Source: Draconibacterium sp.
GTDB lineage: Bacteria; Bacteroidota; Bacteroidia; Bacteroidales; Prolixibacteraceae
Direction: 5' to 3'
Length of the DNA stretch: 38,176 bases
Assembly (NCBI GenBank): GCA_027011835.1
Contig: JALUZN010000088.1
Coordinates: 1 to 38,176 of the forward strand
Each line of letters starts with the position of its first letter. Position 1 is the stretch's first letter. The translations under genes were made by a program, and so were the position numbers. Shown in pieces: positions 31,700 through 38,176 of the stretch. The notes under the pieces are model-generated. The model was given only the letters and a program-made list of their open reading frames with translations, did no database searches and was not told where the DNA came from.

Positions 31700-32647
31700 T
31701 TAAAACGGTAATCGTTCCAAATCAATATTTCCGCCGGTAAGAATAATCCCAACTTTCTTGTTTTTTATATCAATTTTTTTCTCCAGAATTGCAGCCAGTG
31801 GTACTGCCGACGAAGGTTCGATAATAATTTTCATGCGCTCCCAAATCATTCGCATGGCTGCAATTATATTCTCTTCCGAAACGGTTACAATGTCGTCGAC
31901 ATTGGATAAAATAATTTTAAAATTTCTCTCTCCCAGCGAAGTAAGCAGCCCGTCGGCAATGGTTTTTGGATTTTCGGAGGCGATAAATTTTTTTGAATGG
32001 AACGAACGAAAAGCATCGTCGGCACCGGCAGGCTCGGCAGCAATAATTTTACAGTCGGGCAGCAGTTTTTTTGTTGCAATTGCGGTGCCGCTTAACAATC
32101 CGCCCCCACCAACCGGAGTAATAATAATATCAAAATCTTTCTTCTCTTCAATCATCTCTTTTGCCGCTGTTCCCTGCCCGGCAATTACATAAAAGTTATT
32201 GTACGGATGAATTTCGTAAGCACCGGTTTCTTCAACTACTTTTGCCAGTGTTGTTTCGCGTGCTTGTAATGTGGGAGCGCAAAATGTAATGTTTGCATCG
32301 TAGCCGGCAACCGCTCTCTTTTTTATCTCGGGCGAATTGTCGGGCATTACAATATGGGCTGGAATTCCCCTTAACTTTGCCGCCAGCGCAACTGCTGCCG
32401 CATGATTTCCCGATGAGTGCGTGGCAACGCCTTTTTCTGCTTCCGTTTCCGATAGAGAAAAAATTGCATTTATAGCTCCGCGAAATTTAAATGCTCCCAC
32501 TTTCTGAAAATTCTCGCATTTAAAAAAAAGCCGGCCCCCAACAATACTATCTATTGCCGATGAGGTAAAAACCGGTGTGCGATGTGCATACTTTTTTACA
32601 ATATTGTGTGCTTTTTCAATGTCGGAATAAGTTGGAATAAATGGCAT
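31700..32647 (-). CDS. Threonine/serine dehydratase, PLP-dependent fold type II
   Basis: This 315-residue enzyme should deaminate threonine or serine to the 2-oxo acid and ammonia. The PLP lysine is Lys54 in GAFKFRGAIN, the substrate loop is SSGNHA at 78-83, and the phosphate-binding glycine loop is GGGGLLSG near 180. There is no C-terminal ACT regulatory domain, so it resembles the catabolic or biodegradative type rather than biosynthetic IlvA. Serine racemase is the main alternative and cannot be excluded from sequence alone. It is the last gene of the lpxK-punA-SMP-30 unit, 46 bases after its neighbour. Confidence 0.88.
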   Translation of the reverse strand: MPFIPTYSDIEKAHNIVKKYAHRTPVFTSSAIDSIVGGRLFFKCENFQKVGAFKFRGAINAIFSLSETEAEKGVATHSSGNHAAAVALAAKLRGIPAHIVMPDNSPEIKKRAVAGYDANITFCAPTLQARETTLAKVVEETGAYEIHPYNNFYVIAGQGTAAKEMIEEKKDFDIIITPVGGGGLLSGTAIATKKLLPDCKIIAAEPAGADDAFRSFHSKKFIASENPKTIADGLLTSLGERNFKIILSNVDDIVTVSEENIIAAMRMIWERMKIIIEPSSAVPLAAILEKKIDIKNKKVGIILTGGNIDLERLPF

Positions 32648-32693
32648 AACTTAATTGTACCTGTTTAAACTTTAGCTTTCAGTTTCTTGCATT

Positions 32694-33638
32694 TTATTTG
32701 TCATCGAAGAAAAATGCGTTAACTCCTTTTGTTCCGGTACGAATTTTAAAAACTCCTCCGGCGTTAGGATATTTCAATAGTTCTTCGTTGCTGGTTCCTG
32801 TTCGGGCAGTTGTAATGTATAGCGTTCCTAAATCTTCGTCGCCAAAAGCACACGAAGTAACATTTTTGGCCGGCACTTCAATCTTTCGAATTAGCTTGCC
32901 GGTCTCCGGATTCCAGCATCCAACGGCGGCACCGCCCCAAAGTGCAATCCACAAATTTCCGTCAGCGTCAATGGTCATTCCATCGGGCGAACCAATCTCT
33001 TTCTGAATCCCAACAGCAACTTTCTTATTGGTAATTTCGCCTGTCGCGTTGTTGTAGTCGTATTGAACAACTTTTTGAGTTGGCGTATCGATATAGTACA
33101 TTTTTGTTTTGTCGGCCGACCAAGCAATCCCGTTCGAGATGGTAACTTTTGCAATCATTTTATGAATGGAACTGTCCGGGTCGAAGCGATACAACGTGCC
33201 TGCCTCTTTCTCCATCTTCAGGCTCATTGTTCCTGCCCAAAACCGGCCGGCAGGGTCGCATTTCCCATCGTTAAAACGGTTGCCGGGGAGGTTGCTTTCC
33301 GGATTTGCAATACGTTTTTTCGAACCTGTTTCCGGGTTTAGCATATAAATGCCGTTTTGCAATGCAATTAGTACCTGCCCGGTTTCGGTGGGTACTGCAG
33401 TGCCAATGCGCTGGCCGGTAAACATCTCTTTGTTGTTCCCGGTTTTCGGGTTATAAAAGTTGAGGATTTTCCCTTCAATATTTATCCAGATGAGTTCTCC
33501 GGTTCTGTAATTCCAAATTGCTCCTTCTCCCAATTCCGATTTCGAATCGATTGCTAACGTAATAGTGTCTGTTTTTTTTGTTGAACACGATAAAAAGAGT
33601 AGCAGAGTTGAAAATAGCAAAAGCGTTGTAATTTTCAT
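32694..33638 (-). CDS. SMP-30/gluconolactonase-like lipoprotein
   Basis: This 314-residue protein has a lipoprotein-type signal (Cys18 in LLFLSCSTKK). The rest is a six-bladed propeller of the SMP-30/gluconolactonase/LRE family. Hallmarks are SELGEGAIWNYRTGELIWINI, NRFNDGKCDPAGRFWAGTM, ISNGIAWSADKTKMYYIDT, and SPDGMTIDADGNLWIALWGG. Conserved Glu, Asn and Asp residues at these points would bind a divalent metal. It probably hydrolyses a sugar lactone in the periplasm; the substrate is unknown. It follows the nucleoside phosphorylase gene by nine bases, an arrangement with no obvious metabolic logic. Confidence 0.87.
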   Translation of the reverse strand: MKITTLLLFSTLLLFLSCSTKKTDTITLAIDSKSELGEGAIWNYRTGELIWINIEGKILNFYNPKTGNNKEMFTGQRIGTAVPTETGQVLIALQNGIYMLNPETGSKKRIANPESNLPGNRFNDGKCDPAGRFWAGTMSLKMEKEAGTLYRFDPDSSIHKMIAKVTISNGIAWSADKTKMYYIDTPTQKVVQYDYNNATGEITNKKVAVGIQKEIGSPDGMTIDADGNLWIALWGGAAVGCWNPETGKLIRKIEVPAKNVTSCAFGDEDLGTLYITTARTGTSNEELLKYPNAGGVFKIRTGTKGVNAFFFDDK

Positions 33639-33647
33639 TTTCCGGAA

Positions 33648-34460
33648 TTAAATGCTTTCAATGAGTTTTTTCATTAAAAGTGTCATTTTGGGTTCGGCTT
33701 TCATTGCCACTTCCTGCACCTCTTCGTGCGAAACTTCTACAATTTCGCCCGGAACGCCGCTGTCGGTAATAATTGAAATGCCAAAAACATTCATATTCAT
33801 ATGGCGTGCAACAATTACTTCGGGCACGGTCGACATTCCAACAACATCGGCACCGAGAATGCGGAACATCTTGTATTCGGCCGGCGTTTCGTATGTTGGG
33901 CCCGAAACACCAACGTAAACACCTTCTTTAATGTTGATGTTGTGTTCGAGTGCAATTAATTTTGCTTTGTGTTGCAATCGTTTGTCGTAACATTTACTCA
34001 TATCGGGGAACCGCGGCCCCAGCTCGTCGATGTTTTTCCCGCGTAGCGGGTGTTCCGGGAAAAAGTTAATGTGGTCGTTAATGACCATAATATCGCCTAC
34101 TTTATATTCAGGATTGAGCCCGCCCGAAGCGTTCGAAACAAACAAATTTTTAATGCCTGCAAACTTTAGTACCCGCACCGGAAAAGTAACTTCGGGCATC
34201 GAATAACCTTCGTAAAAATGAAAACGCCCCTGCATGGCAAGTACCTCTTTTTCCCCCAGTTTGCCGTAAATCAATCTTCCGGCATGTCCTTCAACGGTTG
34301 AAACCGGAAAATTTGGAATCTCTTGAAAAGGTATCGAATCGATTATTTCAATTTCGTTTGCCACTCCGCCCAGGCCTGTTCCTAAAATTATTCCAATTTC
34401 GGGCTTACTTTTTATTCTTTCGGTTATAAAGTTCGCGGTTGCTTTTATTTTCTCCAACAT
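33648..34460 (-). CDS. punA: Purine-nucleoside phosphorylase
   Basis: This 270-residue enzyme cleaves purine nucleosides with phosphate to give base and ribose 1-phosphate. Motifs are the phosphate loop GTGLGG (27-32), VEGHAGRLIYG, FVSNASGGLNPEYKVGDIMV, and GVSGPTYETPAE with downstream VVGMSTVPEVIVARHM. It is the trimeric PNP type. The ATG at 34460 lies inside the 3' end of lpxK, so the two genes overlap by 56 bases in different frames. No later Met precedes the phosphate loop, so the overlap seems real. Confidence 0.92.
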   Translation of the reverse strand: MLEKIKATANFITERIKSKPEIGIILGTGLGGVANEIEIIDSIPFQEIPNFPVSTVEGHAGRLIYGKLGEKEVLAMQGRFHFYEGYSMPEVTFPVRVLKFAGIKNLFVSNASGGLNPEYKVGDIMVINDHINFFPEHPLRGKNIDELGPRFPDMSKCYDKRLQHKAKLIALEHNINIKEGVYVGVSGPTYETPAEYKMFRILGADVVGMSTVPEVIVARHMNMNVFGISIITDSGVPGEIVEVSHEEVQEVAMKAEPKMTLLMKKLIESI

Positions 34461-35505
34461 AGTTTAAAATTTTATTATTAAATGCTTTCCCTTCGTCTTC
34501 GAGGAATTTAACTTTTACAGGTAAATAATAGAGTGCTGTTTTTATTTCATCCGGCAAATTGTCGGAATCTTTTAAACGCATTGCATCTTTTTTGGTGGTA
34601 ATAATTATTTTCTTTTCCGAATGAATTGCTTCAAACTTTTTTGTAATAGTAAGAAGATCGTTGTCGGAATAGTTGTGATGGTCGGGGAACGTGAGAATCT
34701 CTATTTTTTCTGAAAACTGTTTCAGGTATTTATGAATATTTTCCGGCGAAGCAATTCCGGTAACAATCAGCAACGAAAAATCTTTTGCTGTATAGAAATC
34801 GTTGTTCAGTTTTCCGGCATTAAAAACGGGTTCCAGTTTTTGATAGTCAAGTGTTGTGAAAAAGAGTTTTTGATATGGTTTCAGGTTTACATCTTTCATC
34901 AAAATTCTCCTCATAATGGGCGATATTTCGTTGGGGCATTTTGTGAAAATAATAATATTTGCCCTTCGCATTTGGAGAGTGCTTTCGCGTAATCTTCCTA
35001 CGGGTAAAAGCGAATCGTTTTTTATTTGCCTCGAATAGTCAATCAATAAAATATTTATTCCGGGCGAAATTCTCCGGTGTTGAAATGCATCGTCGAGCAG
35101 TACAACATCGGGAATGGTTTTGTTTTGTGAACTTAATAAATTCTCGGCTCCAACAACCCGGTTTTCGCAAACCGAAACAGTAATATCGGGAAACTTGTTT
35201 TTAATTTGAAGGGGTTCGTCGCCAACTTCAATGGCAGTGGAACTTGTTTCAACTAACCGGAATCCGGTTGTCTTTCGTTTGTATCCCCTGCTTAATGTGG
35301 CAACTTTAAATTTTTTGCTAAGCAGGTTTACAAGGTACTCAACGTGTGGTGTTTTCCCGGTTCCGCCAACAGTAATATTGCCAATTGAAATAATTGGCAC
35401 GTCGAATTCTTTCGATTTTAACAGGTTTAAATCGAACATTTTATTGCGAACAGAAACAGCAAAACCGTATGCCCACGATAGCGGATAAAGAAAAATTTTA
35501 ATCAT
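34405..35505 (-). CDS. lpxK: Tetraacyldisaccharide 4'-kinase
   Basis: This 366-residue inner-membrane kinase phosphorylates the lipid A precursor to make lipid IVA, so the organism makes lipopolysaccharide. The P-loop variant ISIGNITVGGTGKTPHVEYL is at residues 39-58 with Lys51. Further blocks are LSRGYKRKT, VGDEPLQIKNKFP, and DVVLLDDAFQHRRISPGINI. An N-terminal hydrophobic helix anchors it. The last 18 codons run into the punA reading frame. It appears to be the first gene of the unit that continues with punA, the SMP-30 gene and the dehydratase. Confidence 0.93.
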   Translation of the reverse strand: MIKIFLYPLSWAYGFAVSVRNKMFDLNLLKSKEFDVPIISIGNITVGGTGKTPHVEYLVNLLSKKFKVATLSRGYKRKTTGFRLVETSSTAIEVGDEPLQIKNKFPDITVSVCENRVVGAENLLSSQNKTIPDVVLLDDAFQHRRISPGINILLIDYSRQIKNDSLLPVGRLRESTLQMRRANIIIFTKCPNEISPIMRRILMKDVNLKPYQKLFFTTLDYQKLEPVFNAGKLNNDFYTAKDFSLLIVTGIASPENIHKYLKQFSEKIEILTFPDHHNYSDNDLLTITKKFEAIHSEKKIIITTKKDAMRLKDSDNLPDEIKTALYYLPVKVKFLEDEGKAFNNKILNYVGENKSNRELYNRKNKK

Positions 35506-35538
35506 TAATTTAACTTCTTAACAGGTTGGCTAAGGTAC

Positions 35539-35573
35539 GAAAAAAAGGATGTACCGAAAAAAGATACATCCTT
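35539..35573 (-). terminator. Intrinsic terminator after sppA
   Basis: AAGGATGTA at 35545-35553 pairs with TACATCCTT at 35565-35573 around an 11-base loop. On the minus strand the hairpin is followed by a T tract (A run at 35540-35546). It lies between the sppA stop and the lpxK start, so it separates the two transcripts. Confidence 0.8.
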
Positions 35574-35594
35574 CTCTTTGCGAAATAAGTTTAA

Positions 35595-37373
35595 TTAGTT
35601 TACCGAAATATCGTATGGCATTCGTGCAAAAATACCGTTCATTTCCGATGCCTTTTTAAAATAGTCGTAATAGCGATATTTATCTCCTAACTCGCTTTTA
35701 ATAAACCACACTCGAACATTGTCGGAGGTCATTTTAAACAGCTCCTCGAACGGGTCAGACTGTTTGGGCAGCGAAACGGTGCGATAATTGTCGAGATTTT
35801 CCATTTTTGCTGCCAGTTTAATGGCATCTTCAAGACCGCCAAATTCATCAATCAGTCCAATCTCTTTTGCATTTTCGCCACTCCACACGCGGCCTTGCCC
35901 AATTTTATCAACTTCCTCTTTGGTCATTCCCCGTCCTTCGGCAACGTGCGAAATAAAAGTGTTGTAACCTTCCTCAATGTTATTTTGCATCATTTGTCTT
36001 TCGTAATCCGTCATCGGACGCGTTAGTGTAAGCAAATCGGAGTTTTTATTTGTTTTTACAACATCGGTTGTTATTCCGAGTTTGTCGTTTAATAATTCGC
36101 CAATATTCGGAATTTGTCCGAAAATACCAATCGAGCCGGTAATTGTATTGGGGCTTGCAACAATTTTGTCGGCTGCACACGATAAATAATATCCACCCGA
36201 TGCGGCAACATTGCCAAACGAAACTACAACTGTTCTTTCGTCGGCAGCCAGTTTTACCTCGCGCCAAATAGTTTCCGAATCGAAAACAGTACCTCCCGGA
36301 GAGTTAATTCGTAATACAATAGCTTTGTAGCTGCTGTCCTGCCTCACTTTTCTAATTTCCCTCGAGAGTTTGTCGCCATCAATGTAATCTCCCGAGATAG
36401 CCATTCCAATGTTTCCGCTGGCATAAATTACAGCAATTTTATTGCGGCTGTACTTTTTCTTAAATCCTTCTACCGGGGCATCTGCATATTTCGATGCATT
36501 AATAATAGGAATTCCTTTCGTTCCTTTTATTCCTGTAATTTCTCGAAGGTCGTCCAACACTTCATCTTTGTATTTTACTTCGTCAACCAACCCTGTTTCT
36601 ACTGCTTTTTTGCCTTTGTTAAACGTTTGAACCTCGTCGGCTAACTCATTCAATTTTGCTACTGCGATGCCTCTCTTTTCCGAAATTCCTTTTAACATAT
36701 GATTCCATAAACTTCCCATGTAGGTAAGTTGCTGTTCACGATTCTCCTTGCTCATTTTGTCGAGAAGAAAAGGTTCAACAGCCGCTTTAAATTTTCCGTG
36801 TCTCACAATTTGCATTTCAACACCAATCTTTTTTAATGCATTTTTAAAGAACATCATCTCGCCGCTAAGCCCTCTAAAATCGACCGAAACCTCGGGATGA
36901 ATTACAATTTTATCAGCAACAGTGGCCAGATAATAAGCTTTTTGTCCTAAAATATATTTGTCGGCGTAGGCGTAAATGGGCTTGTCGCAACTGTCTTTAA
37001 ATGCAATTAGTGCATTTCTAATCTCTTCAACGGTGGCCATGCCTCCGGCAATTACCGAAAGTTTCAGGTAAACTCCTTTTATCCGGTCGTCGTATGCTGC
37101 TTTTTTTAACGACTTGGTAATGTCGTCCAAACCTACCAGTTTTGTCTTGTTAAATCCCGGAATATCAATGTTCTCGAAAGGGTCTTTTGCAGCCCGGTCA
37201 ACAATTTGCCGGTCTAAATCTAAAACCAGCATCGAGTTGTTTTTTACCGAAACCTCTTTCTCGGTCGATGAAATAATTACGCCGATTACCATAAAAAACA
37301 GGAACAATCCAACAATTGAAATTGCTGCCACACCTACAATTGTTGCAAATATATATTTAAAAAAATCTTTCAT
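35595..37373 (-). CDS. sppA: Signal peptide peptidase SppA, 67K type
   Basis: This 592-residue S49 protease degrades cleaved signal peptides at the inner membrane. One N-terminal membrane helix (about 10-35) is followed by two tandem S49 domains. The catalytic Lys is expected in ILGQKAYYLATVADKI of the first domain and the Ser in VAASGGYYLSCAADKI of the second. NSPGGTVFDSETIW and TGSIGIFGQIPN are also present. The size matches the long E. coli-type enzyme. It is divergent from folK and ends at its own terminator. Confidence 0.93.
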   Translation of the reverse strand: MKDFFKYIFATIVGVAAISIVGLFLFFMVIGVIISSTEKEVSVKNNSMLVLDLDRQIVDRAAKDPFENIDIPGFNKTKLVGLDDITKSLKKAAYDDRIKGVYLKLSVIAGGMATVEEIRNALIAFKDSCDKPIYAYADKYILGQKAYYLATVADKIVIHPEVSVDFRGLSGEMMFFKNALKKIGVEMQIVRHGKFKAAVEPFLLDKMSKENREQQLTYMGSLWNHMLKGISEKRGIAVAKLNELADEVQTFNKGKKAVETGLVDEVKYKDEVLDDLREITGIKGTKGIPIINASKYADAPVEGFKKKYSRNKIAVIYASGNIGMAISGDYIDGDKLSREIRKVRQDSSYKAIVLRINSPGGTVFDSETIWREVKLAADERTVVVSFGNVAASGGYYLSCAADKIVASPNTITGSIGIFGQIPNIGELLNDKLGITTDVVKTNKNSDLLTLTRPMTDYERQMMQNNIEEGYNTFISHVAEGRGMTKEEVDKIGQGRVWSGENAKEIGLIDEFGGLEDAIKLAAKMENLDNYRTVSLPKQSDPFEELFKMTSDNVRVWFIKSELGDKYRYYDYFKKASEMNGIFARMPYDISVN

Positions 37374-37439
37374 TTTATATTGTGTTGTTAAATTCGTTAT
37401 TAACTTTATTGCATTGGTACATGAAACGTTTAAAAATTA

Positions 37440-37447
37440 CAAATATA
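37440..37447 (-). promoter_or_regulatory. Candidate -7 box for sppA
   Basis: The minus strand reads TATATTTG, matching TAnnTTTG, 66 bases upstream of the sppA ATG. No TTG is at the expected -33 distance. It lies immediately before the folK start codon on the other strand. Confidence 0.35.
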
Positions 37448-37454
37448 CAATTCC

Positions 37455-37946
37455 ATGCATAATGTTTTTTTAGGAATTGGTGGAAACACCGGAAATAAAC
37501 AGAAAAATTTCGAAGATGTTTACGCTGTTATTGAAAAAGAGTTGGGGAAGATAGTAGAAGCATCGTCTGTCTACGAAACCCCGCCCTGGGGTTTTCAATC
37601 TGACGATGTGTTCTGGAATAGTGTAATTGAAATCGAATCGTCTTTTTCGCCTGAGGAACTTTTGCAAAAGATACATTCAATCGAAAATCAATTTGGAAGA
37701 ACTCGCAATATGCGCGAAGGTTACTCCTCGCGCCCCATCGATATCGATATTTTATATTTCGACGATTTATACTTGGAAACAGAAGAATTAATTATTCCAC
37801 ACCGCCGCATGCATCTCCGGAGATTCGTATTGGTGCCTCTTAACGAAATTGCTCCGGCATTAAAGCATCCTTTGTTGCGTTTAACAAGTTTCGAGATGTT
37901 AGAAAATTGTAAGGATCAGTCGGTAATTAAAAAAGTCTCGGACTGA
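37455..37946 (+). CDS. folK: 2-amino-4-hydroxy-6-hydroxymethyldihydropteridine diphosphokinase
   Basis: This 163-residue enzyme transfers pyrophosphate from ATP to 6-hydroxymethyl-7,8-dihydropterin in folate synthesis. Motifs are LGIGGNTGNK at the start, SSVYETPPWGFQ, FWNSVIEIES, and RPIDIDILYFDD with the two Asp residues that bind magnesium, then IPHRRMHLRRFVLVPL. Length is normal for a monofunctional enzyme. It starts 81 bases from the divergent sppA start. No other folate genes are in the window. Confidence 0.94.
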   Translation: MHNVFLGIGGNTGNKQKNFEDVYAVIEKELGKIVEASSVYETPPWGFQSDDVFWNSVIEIESSFSPEELLQKIHSIENQFGRTRNMREGYSSRPIDIDILYFDDLYLETEELIIPHRRMHLRRFVLVPLNEIAPALKHPLLRLTSFEMLENCKDQSVIKKVSD

Positions 37947-38176
37947 AAGCCTCTTTTTTTATATTTTTCTCAAGTTTCGTGCCCGATAAACACGAATAAT
38001 TCAGAGTGTTAAAAAAAACAATATGTTATAGCGACACTTCTTTTTTCCTTGAAGAATGATAAAGATAATATAAATAGAGTTTAATTAACTGCTATAAATT
38101 ATAGAGCTGAACTTGAATAGATTAACTGCTTTATGTAAAGTAATTCTAAATTAGTCTCTGCCAATAAGTATTTTAT
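37947..38176. other. Gene-free right end of the window
   Basis: These 230 AT-rich bases hold a T7 run shortly after folK and a direct repeat ATTAACTGCT (38084-38093 and 38121-38130). I see no open frame, promoter consensus or RNA gene. It may be the upstream region of a gene beyond the window. Confidence 0.5.

Noticed and set aside
37934-37960. AGTC-TCG-GACT hairpin followed by T7 after folK
   Set aside because: The stem is only four pairs and is nine bases away from the T run. It is too weak to call a terminator.
38084-38130. Direct repeat ATTAACTGCT twice with 27 bases between
   Set aside because: Only two copies of ten AT-rich bases with no neighbouring gene or palindromic form. This is not enough to call an iteron, operator or CRISPR.

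Overview
The window is a chromosomal segment of a member of the Bacteroidota. The evidence is a DPP7-type S46 peptidase, proteins that look like the Bacteroidota families DUF4837 and DUF6146, -7 promoter boxes of the TAnnTTTG type instead of Shine-Dalgarno-led starts, and the tig-clpP-clpX order. A marine or anaerobic Marinilabiliales-like organism is my guess and is not shown by the sequence. Base composition is AT-rich throughout. I see no rRNA, tRNA, CRISPR array, integrase or intact insertion sequence.

Layout. Positions 1-3456 (+) hold a gene tail, then trigger factor, ClpP and ClpX (chaperone and protease). Positions 3517-4560 (+) hold a lone secreted GH29 fucosidase. Positions 4866-9642 (-) hold a DUF4837 lipoprotein, TatA, and a tight rseP-dxr-M23 peptidase unit. 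Positions 9830-12543 (+) hold an S46 dipeptidyl peptidase and RNase HI. Positions 12573-15319 (-) hold a TonB-C domain protein, RNase HII and a GT4 glycosyltransferase. A divergent Wzx-like flippase follows at 15421-16857 (+).

Positions 17072-25556 (+) are a type I restriction-modification island in the order hsdM, GxxExxY gene, hsdS, rloA, rloB, hsdR. Most junctions inside it are overlaps or very short gaps, but rloA has its own consensus promoter. This is the accessory region of the window. RloA/RloB is a known restriction-linked pair (also called AbiL). The GxxExxY protein has a PD-(D/E)xK-like core and is probably translationally coupled to hsdS.

Beyond the island, positions 25577-29621 (+) hold a DUF3267 membrane protein, a TPR protein, an EamA permease and RuvC. 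Then come a DUF6146 lipoprotein (-) and cardiolipin synthase (+). Positions 31700-35505 (-) hold a four-gene unit of lpxK, purine nucleoside phosphorylase, an SMP-30 lipoprotein and threonine/serine dehydratase. SppA (-) and FolK (+) are divergent at the right end, and the last 230 bases hold no recognisable gene.

Most flanking genes are housekeeping. I found no convincing wholly new system. The best leads are the composite defence island, the changed signature residue in its GxxExxY protein, the palindrome in the hsdS linker, and two places where a terminator hairpin and a promoter box share the same bases.
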